DNA of 64,000 nt from Stenotrophomonas sp. VV52 (GTDB taxonomy: Bacteria > Pseudomonadota > Gammaproteobacteria > Xanthomonadales > Xanthomonadaceae): assembly GCF_002893095.1 (NCBI RefSeq), contig NZ_PKQQ01000002.1:434001-498000 (forward strand), in the 5' to 3' direction. The notes under the pieces were generated by a model. That model saw nothing but the letters and a program-made list of their open reading frames with translations. It had not been told where the DNA came from and made no database searches. A program made the translations under genes and the position numbers. Position 1 is the first letter of the stretch, and each line of letters begins with the position of its first letter. Shown here in pieces: positions 17,141 to 24,071 of this stretch.

Positions 17141-18472
17141 ATGACCGCCGTACCTTCGACCGCGCCGACCGGCCTGCGCGCGGCGCTGCGCCAGTCGCCG
17201 CCGCTGCTGTGGGCGTGCGTGTACTTCTTCTGCCTGCTCAGCGGGTATTACGTGCTGCGCCCGGTGCGGGAGGCGATGGCGGCGTCGGCGGACCTGCAGG
17301 CGGTGTTCCCGCCGGCGTTGATCAGTTGGTTCGCAGGGCGCGGGATCGCGCTGCAGGACTTCGTGCTGCAGGTGCTGTTCACAGGGGTGTTCGTGATCAT
17401 GGTGATCCTGCAGCCGCTGTACGGGGCGCTGGTGAGCCGTTATCCGCGCCGGGTGTTCCTGCCGCTGGTGTACGGGTTCTTCATTGCGACGCTGCTGGGG
17501 TTCTACGTGCTGTTCGACAGCGGGGTGCCGGGGCGGGGGATGCTGTTCTTCTTCTGGGCGGCGGTGTTCAACCTGTTCGCGGTGGCGGTGTTCTGGAGCT
17601 TCATGGCGGACGTGTTCTCGAATGTGCAGGCGCGGGCGTTCTACGGGTACATCGGGGCGGCGGGGACGATCGGGGCATTCCTGGGGCCGACGCTGACGTC
17701 GACGTTGGTGCAGCGGGTGGGGATCGCGAACCTGATGCTGGTGTCGGCGGGGTTCCTGTGCATCTGCCTGTTCTGCATCTGGCGGCTGCGCCTGTGGGCG
17801 GTGGCGCGCGAGCGGGAACAGCAGCTGGTGTCGGGGGAGACGCCGATGGGCGGGGGCGTGCTGGATGGGCTGAGGCTGATCGCGCGTGAGCCGCTGCTGC
17901 GCTGGCTGGCGGTGATGGTGGTGTTCGGGGTGGGGATCGGGACGCTGCTGTACAACGAGCAGGCTTCGATCGTGCGGCGGTTGTATACGGACGCGGCGGC
18001 GAGCACGGCGTTCTATTCGCGGATCGATCTGGCGATCAATGCGCTGACGCTGGTGCTGCAGCTGGGGGTGACGCGCTGGTTGTTGTCGCGGTTCGGGATC
18101 GCGCCGGCGCTGTTGATTCCGGGCTTTGCGATCATTGCGGGGTTTTCGGTGCTGGCGGCGTCGCCGCTGCCGGTGATGGTGGCGATCGTGCAGGTGCTGA
18201 CGCGGGCAAGTGAGTTTTCGCTGGCGAAGCCGGCGCGGGAGACGATCTTCACGCGGGTGGACCGGCAGTGGCGCTACAAGGCGGGCGCGGCGATCGACAC
18301 GGTGGTGTACCGGGCGGGCGACCTGACGTTCGCGTGGGTGCACAAGGGGCTGTCGGTGTTCGGTTCGAGTGCGGTGTTCGCGGGCGGGCTGGTGGTGGCG
18401 GGGATCATGACGACGGCGGCGTTCGGGCTGCTGCGCGAAGAAAAGAAGCTGCCGGCGGAGCGGCCGGAGTAA
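17141..18472 (+). CDS. ATP/ADP-translocase-like (Npt/TLC-type) MFS transporter
   Basis: A 443-residue inner-membrane protein with about 12 hydrophobic segments. The first reads CLLSGYYVLRPVREAM, the characteristic opening of the COG3202-type nucleotide-transporter-like proteins, and FSLAKPARETIFTRV near the end is another conserved stretch. ATG at 17141 is chosen over an upstream start because it precedes the first helix normally. Members in intracellular bacteria exchange ATP for ADP; in free-living bacteria the substrate is unknown, so nucleotide transport here is only an idea. Glycine codons are often GGG, unlike many neighbours that use GGC. Confidence 0.75.
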   Translation: MTAVPSTAPTGLRAALRQSPPLLWACVYFFCLLSGYYVLRPVREAMAASADLQAVFPPALISWFAGRGIALQDFVLQVLFTGVFVIMVILQPLYGALVSRYPRRVFLPLVYGFFIATLLGFYVLFDSGVPGRGMLFFFWAAVFNLFAVAVFWSFMADVFSNVQARAFYGYIGAAGTIGAFLGPTLTSTLVQRVGIANLMLVSAGFLCICLFCIWRLRLWAVAREREQQLVSGETPMGGGVLDGLRLIAREPLLRWLAVMVVFGVGIGTLLYNEQASIVRRLYTDAAASTAFYSRIDLAINALTLVLQLGVTRWLLSRFGIAPALLIPGFAIIAGFSVLAASPLPVMVAIVQVLTRASEFSLAKPARETIFTRVDRQWRYKAGAAIDTVVYRAGDLTFAWVHKGLSVFGSSAVFAGGLVVAGIMTTAAFGLLREEKKLPAERPE

Positions 18473-18501
18473 GCTGTTTCCAACTTGTTCGAGGTGTGCG
18501 C

Positions 18502-18858
18502 ATGTACTGGACCGCTGTAATCCTGACCCTGGTGGTCGCGCTGTTGCACGTGTACTTCCTGGTGCTGGAGATGTTCCTGTGGACGCGCCCGCTGGGGCTG
18601 AAGACGTTCCGCAACACGCCGGAGAAGGCGGAGCTGACGCGGGTGCTGGCGGCCAACCAGGGGCTGTACAACGGCTTCCTGGCGGCAGGCCTGTTCTGGG
18701 GTCTGTTCGACCACCTGCCGATGCTGGTGAACTTCATGCTGGGCTGCGTGATCGTGGCGGGCTGCTACGGGGCGTACAGCGTCAACCGGCGGATCTTCTT
18801 CATCCAGGCAGTGCCTGCGATCCTCGCCGTGATCGCCTGGCAATTCGTGCCTGCATGA
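18502..18858 (+). CDS. DUF1304 four-helix membrane protein
   Basis: A 118-residue membrane protein with four predicted helices and the DUF1304 hallmarks EMFLWTRP, ANQGLYNGFLAAGL and AGCYGAYSV. Its function is unknown in the family. It lies 29 nt after the transporter stop with GAGGTG upstream of the ATG, so the two may be co-transcribed. It is followed by the repeat-rich region. Confidence 0.9.
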   Translation: MYWTAVILTLVVALLHVYFLVLEMFLWTRPLGLKTFRNTPEKAELTRVLAANQGLYNGFLAAGLFWGLFDHLPMLVNFMLGCVIVAGCYGAYSVNRRIFFIQAVPAILAVIAWQFVPA

Positions 18859-18901
18859 TTGCGTGTCGTACGTCCACACCATCCCGGATTGCACACCGTC
18901 C

Positions 18902-18926
18902 GTAGAGCCGGGCTCTGCCCGACTGC
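18902..18926 (+). repeat. SMAG palindrome, GTAGAGCCGGGC subtype
   Basis: GTAGAGCCGGGCTCTGCCCG followed by ACTGC; stem CGGGC/GCCCG. It is the outer end of composite repeat A. Confidence 0.8.
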
Positions 18927-18980
18927 TGTTGGATTCAGGCGAACAGCAGCCGTCTGCATGGTTTCCCTGGTCAGGGCCGT

Positions 18981-19071
18981 CGGGTGCGGGTTTGTGGGGG
19001 ACGCTGCAAGTACGTCCATGTAAGCTCATCGCCGCATCCATGCGGCTCGTGCCCCCTCAAACCCACCCCCG
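18981..19071 (+). repeat. Type-2 foldback element
   Basis: Outer arms CGGGTGCGGGTTTGTGGGGG and its near-inverse CCCCCTCAAACCCACCCCCG enclose GTACGTCCATGTA and an inner palindrome GCCGCATCCATGCGGC. A second copy lies at 31624-31715, inverted. Confidence 0.8.
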
Positions 19072-19110
19072 CCGACCCTCCGATAGTGGGCAGGTGAGTC
19101 ATCCAAAGGC

Positions 19111-19137
19111 GGTAGAGCCGGGCTCTGCCCGGCTGCT
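19111..19137 (+). repeat. SMAG palindrome, GTAGAGCCGGGC subtype
   Basis: GGTAGAGCCGGGCTCTGCCC followed by GGCTGC; stem AGCCGGGC/GCCCGGCT. It lies between the two foldbacks of repeat A. Confidence 0.8.
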
Positions 19138-19164
19138 CTTCCTCACCGCACACGACCCTGTATG

Positions 19165-19279
19165 GGGGCGGCCGCCGGGTAGCCCCCGGAGGGACGCTAG
19201 AAAACATGGATGTTTTCTAGCAGCCTACATGGACGTATTCACGGCGTGTCCCGGAGCGGGGCTGCCCGGCGGCCGCCCC
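19165..19279 (+). repeat. Type-1 115-bp foldback element, copy A
   Basis: Outer arms GGGGCGGCCGCCGGGTAGCC and the inverse GGCTGCCCGGCGGCCGCCCC. Inside is a near-perfect palindrome with 11-nt arms CTAGAAAACAT/ATGTTTTCTAG around GG (19197-19220), then a box ACATGGACGTATTCACGGCG. It has the same length as copies B and C. Confidence 0.88.
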
Positions 19280-19320
19280 TGCACGTAGCACTGAAGCGCT
19301 GCTTTGAGCGGAACAGGCAA

Positions 19321-19794
19321 TCAACCACGCTTCACCGGCGACACCCACATCTCGATCTTCGCTTCAAACACAGCAGTGCCGCCGTCATCGCTGACGACAA
19401 CCTTCACCGGCAGCCCATACCCCGCCTCCGCCGAGACAATCGGAATCTCCGGCACCGCCACCGCGTGCTGGGTTCCCACCGCCTTGGCGAGGTACTTCAC
19501 TTCCATCCCTTTCGGGATCCAGCGCATGCCGCGTGGCAGCGAGGCGTCGACCATCAGGCCGGCGGTGAGTTCGGCCAGGTTGCACAGGGCGATCGCGTGC
19601 ACGGTGCCGATGTGGTTGGTGACCTTGCGCCGGTGGGCGATGCGGCCTTCGCAGCGGCCGGGTTCGAGGCGGGTGATGCGCGGGGCGATGCTGGCGAAGT
19701 AAGGGGCTTTGAAGCAGACCGCGCGGGAGAACAGCCACTGGCCGGCCGGCCAGCGTTGCATGCGGTGGTAGAGGGTCAACAGGGGTGCGGCCAT
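19321..19794 (-). CDS. DUF4442 hotdog-fold protein (thioesterase-like)
   Basis: A 157-residue protein with the DUF4442 pattern: KAPYFASIAPRITRLEPGRC, then KVTNHIGTVHAIALCNLAE with a conserved Asn-His, and a C-terminal beta-rich part. The family has the hotdog fold of acyl-CoA thioesterases (PaaI/YiiD-like) and is often near fatty-acid genes. It lies directly downstream of fadE, on the same strand, but separated by a terminator. Thioesterase activity toward an acyl-CoA is a reasonable inference, not shown. Confidence 0.82.
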   Translation of the reverse strand: MAAPLLTLYHRMQRWPAGQWLFSRAVCFKAPYFASIAPRITRLEPGRCEGRIAHRRKVTNHIGTVHAIALCNLAELTAGLMVDASLPRGMRWIPKGMEVKYLAKAVGTQHAVAVPEIPIVSAEAGYGLPVKVVVSDDGGTAVFEAKIEMWVSPVKRG

Positions 19795-19805
19795 GGGTTC
19801 GTCCT

Positions 19806-19837
19806 CAAAAAAAACGGCGGACCGAAGTCCGCCGTTG
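19806..19837 (-). terminator. Intrinsic terminator of fadE (minus strand)
   Basis: Minus-strand stem AACGGCGGA/TCCGCCGTT with a 6-nt loop and a run of eight U, 19 nt after the fadE stop. Confidence 0.92.
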
Positions 19838-19855
19838 GGGTGCTGCTGGTGGCGG

Positions 19856-22333
19856 TTATGCCGCCTGCGACTGGGCGTCCTTGCGTTCGCGGTCGTAGTA
19901 GCTGGCCGAACGCAGTTCGTGCGGTTCGAAGTCGTCCACGGTGATGGTGTCCATGGTCAGCGTGCGCAGCTCTTCGAGCAGGGTGCGCTCGTCCTGGGTG
20001 ATCACGCCTTCGGCCACGGCTTCGTCCAGCTGGGCGGTGAAGTCGAGGGCTTCGATGCCCTTGGTCTTCAGTGCCTTGATGAACTTGCGCTCGACCGGTT
20101 CGGCCATGATCGCCTTGGACAGGTAGCTGTTGATGCGGCCACCCGGATTGTTCTCGCACGGGGTCAGGAACACGCCGCTGGCGAGGCGGTCGCGGGCTTC
20201 GTTGGGCGCCATCAGCAGGGCGGCCACGCGGTGGCCCAGGCGGTCGCCGGGGGCTTCGGCGCGGCGGCCGAACGGGAAGATCAGCAGCCACATCAGCCAG
20301 CCGATCGGGCGGATCGGGAAGTTGCGCAGGGCAGCCGACAGCGACTCTTCGATCTTGTGCACGCTGTCATGGAAGGCCCAGGCCAGCAGCGGCTGGTCGG
20401 CCGCCGGTGCGCCTTCGTCGTGGTAACGCTTGAGCATGGCGCTGGTCATGTACACGTGGCTCAGCACGTCGCCCAAGCGGCCGGACAGCGATTCCTTGAA
20501 CTTGAGCTTGCCGCCCAGGGTCATCATCGAGATGTCGGCCATCAGCGCGAGGTTGGCCGAATAGCGGTCCAGCTTGCGGAAGTAACGGCGGGTGTAGGCG
20601 TCGCCCGGCGCGGCGCCGAAGCGGGCACCGGTCAGGCCGAGCCAGAACGAGCGGACCGCGTTGGAGATGCCGAAGCGGATGTGGCCGAACAGGCTGCGGT
20701 CGAAAGACTGCAGGCCGGCCTTGGTGTCCGGGTCCTGCGCGGCCTTCATTTCCTGCAGCACCCACGGGTGGCAGAGGATCGCACCCTGGCCGAAGATCAG
20801 CAGGCTGCGGGTCATGATGTTGGCGCCTTCCACGGTGATCGCGATCGGCGCGGCCTGCCAGCTGCGGCCGGCGAAGTTGCGCGGCCCGAGGATGATGCCC
20901 TTGCCGCCGATCACGTCCATGACGTCGGAGATCACTTCACGGCTCATGGTGGTGCAGTGGTACTTGGCGATGGCCGACGGCACCGAGGGCACGTCGCCGC
21001 GATCCACCGCAGCTGCGGTGGCCTGGCACAGCGCGCTGATCGCGTAGGCCTTGCCGCCGATGCGCGCGAGGGCTTCTTCCACGCCCTCGAAACGGCCGAC
21101 CGAGAGGCCGAACTGCTTGCGGATGCGGGCGTAGGCACCGGTGACCACCGCGCCGGCCTTGGCACCGCCGCTGGCGGTGGAGGGCAGGGTGATCGAGCGG
21201 CCGACGGCGAGGCACTCGTTGAGCATGTTCCAGCCCTTGCCGGCCATTTCCGCGCCACCGATCAGCTGGGTCAGCGGAATGAAGACCTCCTTGCCGCGGA
21301 TCGGACCGTTCTGGAAGGTCGAGTTCAGCGGGAAGTGGCGGCGGCCGATTTCAACGCCGGCGGTGTCGCGCGGCAGCAGGCCGAGGGTGATGCCGATGTC
21401 GCGGGTCGGGCCAATCAGGCCGTCCGGGTCGTACATGCGGAAGGCCATGCCGATCAGGGTCGCGACCGGGGCCAGGGTGATATAGCGCTTGTCGAAGGTC
21501 AGCTTGACGCCGAGCACCTGCTCGCCGTTCCACTCGCCACGGCAGACGATGCCGTAGTCGGGAATCGAGGTCGCGTCCGAACCGGCGAACGGACCGGTCA
21601 GGCCGAAGCAGGGCACTTCACGGCCGTCGGCCAGGCGCGGCAGGTACTGGTCCTTCTGTGCCTGGGTGCCGTAATGCACCAGCAGTTCGCCCGGGCCCAG
21701 CGAGTTGGGCACGCCGACGGTGGAGCTGACCACGCTCGACACCGAGGCCAGCTTCTGGATCACCTTGTGGTGGGCCAGCGCGCTGAAGCCGAGGCCGCCG
21801 TATTCCTTCGGAATGATCATGCCGAAGAACTTGTTCTTCTTGATGAAGGCCCACAGTTCCGGCGGCAGGTCGGCGTAGACGTGGGTGATTTCCCAGTCGT
21901 TGACCATCGCGCACAGTTCTTCCACCGGGCCGTCCAGGAAGGCCTGTTCTTCAGCGGTGAGCTGCGGCTTGGGATAGTTGAGCAGCTTGTTCCAGTCCGG
22001 GTCGCCGGTGAACAGCTCGCCTTCGAAACCGACCGAACCGGTTTCCAGGGCGATGCGCTCGGTCTGCGACAGCGGCGGCAGCACCTTGCGGAACACCTTC
22101 ATCATCGGCGCGGTCAGCAGCGGCTTGCGGATGAAGGGCAGCAGCAGCGGCACGGCGATGACGGCGACGATGGCCGCAGCCACGATGGTGGCGGTCTGGT
22201 TGACGTAGGGAATGAACCAGCAGGCCGCCAGCAGCGCCAGGCTGGCCAGCGTCCAGGTGATCAGCCGGCCACGGTGGTAGGCGACGACGGCGCCTGCCAG
22301 CAGGATGGCAAGGAAGGGGACGACATAGCTCAT
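19856..22333 (-). CDS. fadE: Acyl-CoA dehydrogenase FadE
   Basis: An FAD-dependent acyl-CoA dehydrogenase that makes the trans-2-enoyl-CoA double bond in the first step of beta-oxidation. It has 825 residues, close to E. coli FadE (814), a large membrane-associated type rather than the 380-residue soluble type. Two N-terminal hydrophobic segments (residues ~2-60) are followed by the core: KEYGGLGFSALAHHKV, the acyl-CoA-binding FGLTGPFAGSDATSIPD, and a C-terminal helical extension. The ATG at 22333 overlaps the stop of the upstream hydrolase (ATGA), so fadE is expressed from the hydrolase promoter, which is flanked by two operator-like sites. Confidence 0.95.
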   Translation of the reverse strand: MSYVVPFLAILLAGAVVAYHRGRLITWTLASLALLAACWFIPYVNQTATIVAAAIVAVIAVPLLLPFIRKPLLTAPMMKVFRKVLPPLSQTERIALETGSVGFEGELFTGDPDWNKLLNYPKPQLTAEEQAFLDGPVEELCAMVNDWEITHVYADLPPELWAFIKKNKFFGMIIPKEYGGLGFSALAHHKVIQKLASVSSVVSSTVGVPNSLGPGELLVHYGTQAQKDQYLPRLADGREVPCFGLTGPFAGSDATSIPDYGIVCRGEWNGEQVLGVKLTFDKRYITLAPVATLIGMAFRMYDPDGLIGPTRDIGITLGLLPRDTAGVEIGRRHFPLNSTFQNGPIRGKEVFIPLTQLIGGAEMAGKGWNMLNECLAVGRSITLPSTASGGAKAGAVVTGAYARIRKQFGLSVGRFEGVEEALARIGGKAYAISALCQATAAAVDRGDVPSVPSAIAKYHCTTMSREVISDVMDVIGGKGIILGPRNFAGRSWQAAPIAITVEGANIMTRSLLIFGQGAILCHPWVLQEMKAAQDPDTKAGLQSFDRSLFGHIRFGISNAVRSFWLGLTGARFGAAPGDAYTRRYFRKLDRYSANLALMADISMMTLGGKLKFKESLSGRLGDVLSHVYMTSAMLKRYHDEGAPAADQPLLAWAFHDSVHKIEESLSAALRNFPIRPIGWLMWLLIFPFGRRAEAPGDRLGHRVAALLMAPNEARDRLASGVFLTPCENNPGGRINSYLSKAIMAEPVERKFIKALKTKGIEALDFTAQLDEAVAEGVITQDERTLLEELRTLTMDTITVDDFEPHELRSASYYDRERKDAQSQAA

Positions 22334-23226
22334 GAGCGTGCTCCGGTGACGTGCTCGGTTGTGGCGGACAGTGCCACGGCGGAGGCCGAGGGCAACACGT
22401 CCAGATAGTCCAACACAGTAGCGGTAAAGGCGTTGTTGTCGTCGCCGGCGACCATGTGGGTGGCCTCCGGCAACTGCACGTGGCGGGCGTGCGGAACCAA
22501 CGCCAGGAATTCGGCCACCGTTTGCGGGGTGACCAGGGTGCTGCGCCCGCCACTGACCAGCAGCACCGGGCATTTCACCTGGCGCGCCGCTTCGGCAAGC
22601 GCGTCCTGGTGCTGTTCGCTGTCGCGCGCCAGCTCGGCGACCAGGCGAGGGTCCCAATGCCAGCGCCAGCGGCCGTGGCCGTCCTCGCGCAGCAGCGCGC
22701 GCAGCGAGTCTTCCGACTTGCGCGGGCGGTGCGGCATGTAGGCGGAGATCACGTCGGCGGCCTGTTCCAGCGACGCGAACCCGTCCGGATGCGCGGTCAT
22801 GAACATCAGGATCTTTTCGACCCCGGCGGTATCCCAGCGCGGGGTGATGTCGACCAGCACCATGGCCGAGAACAGGCCCGGCCAGCGCGCTTCGGCGAGC
22901 AGGCCGAACAGGCCACCCATCGAGGCCGCCACCAGCACCGGCGGCTGCGGCTGTTCGCCGGCCAGCACGATCAGGTCATCGGCGAACTGTTCGCCGTGAT
23001 AGGGCAGGTCGGCCGGGTTCCAGTCCGAATCGCCGTGACCGCGCGCGTCGTAGGCCAGGGTCTGGTAGCCGGCCGCTTCCAGCGACTGCGCGGTGGCGGT
23101 CCAGGCGTGCCGGGTCTGGCCGAAGCCATGGGCGAACAGCACGGTGCCGCGACGCCCGGGGGCGCTGCGGGTGGCGGCCAGCACGGTGTCGTGGGCGGCA
23201 GTCAGGCGGAGGGTCGGCGTTACCAT
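22330..23226 (-). CDS. Alpha/beta hydrolase co-transcribed with fadE
   Basis: A 298-residue alpha/beta hydrolase with oxyanion region FAHGFGQTRHAW (residues ~30-41), nucleophile elbow AASMGG (Ser about 104), and a C-terminal ATHMVAGDD with the catalytic His. It looks like the lipase/esterase or thioesterase group often found with fatty-acid catabolism. The ATG at 23226 is the only start that keeps the first beta-strand. It lies about 7-8 nt after a well-formed -10, so the mRNA is likely leaderless. It overlaps fadE by 4 nt. Substrate unknown; an acyl ester is inferred from the neighbour. Confidence 0.85.
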   Translation of the reverse strand: MVTPTLRLTAAHDTVLAATRSAPGRRGTVLFAHGFGQTRHAWTATAQSLEAAGYQTLAYDARGHGDSDWNPADLPYHGEQFADDLIVLAGEQPQPPVLVAASMGGLFGLLAEARWPGLFSAMVLVDITPRWDTAGVEKILMFMTAHPDGFASLEQAADVISAYMPHRPRKSEDSLRALLREDGHGRWRWHWDPRLVAELARDSEQHQDALAEAARQVKCPVLLVSGGRSTLVTPQTVAEFLALVPHARHVQLPEATHMVAGDDNNAFTATVLDYLDVLPSASAVALSATTEHVTGARS

Positions 23227-23238
23227 ACCGGCTAGTAT
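23225..23238. promoter_or_regulatory. Operator-like palindrome O1 over the -10 region
   Basis: ATACCGGCTAGTAT, matching O2 at the 10 positions ATACCG....GTAT. It covers the -10 hexamer and start codon of the hydrolase-fadE operon, so a bound repressor would block transcription. Confidence 0.65.
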
Positions 23239-23261
23239 GGACCTGCGTTCTGGCCTGTCAA
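23233..23261 (-). promoter_or_regulatory. Promoter of the hydrolase-fadE operon
   Basis: On the minus strand TTGACA (23261-23256), a 16-17-bp spacer, then CATACT or ATACTA. The start site would fall at about 23226-23228, at or within two bases of the ATG. Both operator-like sites overlap this promoter. Confidence 0.65.
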
Positions 23262-23274
23262 TACCGATGGGTAT
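23261..23274. promoter_or_regulatory. Operator-like palindrome O2 upstream of the -35
   Basis: ATACCGATGGGTAT, a palindrome (ATACC/GGTAT) that repeats the O1 pattern 36 bp away. It sits in the intergenic region shared with the divergent tetR-type gene. Confidence 0.65.
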
Positions 23275-23329
23275 GGTCGAAGTGTGAATTCCACACAAAC
23301 CGACCCCGGCGTATGGTTAAATCGTCAGC

Positions 23330-23932
23330 ATGAATGAACCTGAAGCTTCCGCCGGCGAGCCCCGTGCCGGCCGCAACAGCCGCCTGAGCGCGGAAGACTG
23401 GGCGCAGGCCGCCTTGGACCTGATCGCTGAACAAGGTGTTGGCGCCGTTGCGGTGGAGCCGCTGGCGCGTCGCCTCGGGGTGACCAAAGGCAGTTTCTAC
23501 TGGCACTTCCCCTCGCGCGATGCGCTGCTGCAGGCCGCGCTGGAGCGCTGGGAACTGTTCGAACAGGAACAGGTGTTCGGCAGCTTGGAAGACGTGCCCG
23601 ATCCGCGCGCACGCCTGCGCCAGCTGTTCCAGGTGGTGGCGCACGAAGTGCAGCCGCACATCATCTACAGCGAGCTGCTCAAGGCACTGGACCACCCGAT
23701 GGTGCGGCCGGTGATCGACCGCGTCTCGCACCGTCGCCTGGAATACCTGGTGGCCTCGTTCCGCCAGGCCGGATTGAGCCGCACGGATGCGCAGCACCGT
23801 GCGCGGCTGGCCTATGCGGCGTATGTGGGCTTCCTGCAGTTGTCGTTGCAGTTGCAGCAGCCCAAGCCGGCGCGCGAGGATTTCGAAGCGTATGTGGAGC
23901 ATGTGATCGAGACGCTGATCCCGATCGGGTGA
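23330..23932 (+). CDS. TetR-family regulator divergent from the hydrolase-fadE operon
   Basis: A 200-residue TetR-type repressor. The N-terminal helix-turn-helix is residues ~20-66: WAQAALDLIAEQGVGAVAVE, then LARRLGVTKGSFYWHFPSRD, the classic recognition-helix signature. The C-terminal ligand domain is helical with no recognisable ligand motif. It is divergent from the hydrolase-fadE operon, and two matching palindromes lie between them. The simplest model is an acyl-CoA-responsive repressor of beta-oxidation, analogous in role to PsrA or FadR; the inducer is inference. A TTAAAT near 23312 may be its own -10. Confidence 0.88.
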   Translation: MNEPEASAGEPRAGRNSRLSAEDWAQAALDLIAEQGVGAVAVEPLARRLGVTKGSFYWHFPSRDALLQAALERWELFEQEQVFGSLEDVPDPRARLRQLFQVVAHEVQPHIIYSELLKALDHPMVRPVIDRVSHRRLEYLVASFRQAGLSRTDAQHRARLAYAAYVGFLQLSLQLQQPKPAREDFEAYVEHVIETLIPIG

Positions 23933-23948
23933 GGCGTTTCGCAGATGA

Positions 23949-23977
23949 AGAAAAAAGCCGCGAAAGCGGCTTTTTTT
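23949..23977 (+). terminator. Intrinsic terminator of the tetR-type gene
   Basis: AAGCCGC-GAAA-GCGGCTT with a GNRA-type tetraloop and seven T, 22 nt after the stop. An A-run on the other side makes it potentially bidirectional. Confidence 0.92.
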
Positions 23978-24013
23978 GTGTCTGCGAGATCGGATGCGCA
24001 CGCCATGTCGCAC

Positions 24014-24043
24014 AAAAAACAACGGCCCCTTGCGGGGCCGTTG
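24014..24043 (-). terminator. Intrinsic terminator of the TonB receptor gene (minus strand)
   Basis: Minus-strand stem CAACGGCCCC/GGGGCCGTTG with a 4-nt loop, followed by six U, 28 nt after the receptor stop. Confidence 0.92.
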
Positions 24044-24071
24044 CTGCGTCAGGTGCTGATCAATGGAGCGA

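Larger units (their letters stand above)
18902..19314 (+). repeat. Composite intergenic repeat, copy A
   Basis: About 410 nt of non-coding sequence made of, in order: a SMAG palindrome (18902-18926), a type-2 foldback (18981-19071), another SMAG (19111-19137), a type-1 115-bp foldback (19165-19279) and a ~35-nt tail ending beside the stop codon of the DUF4442 gene. The whole arrangement recurs in inverse orientation at 31358-31834. No protein-coding frame in it looks real. Confidence 0.85.

Noticed and set aside
23282..23296. GTGTGAATTCCACAC as a Clp/CRP-type binding site
   Set aside because: The arms are separated by 5 bp rather than fitting TGTGA-N6-TCACA, so it does not match the consensus well; it may simply be a short palindrome near the tetR-type start.
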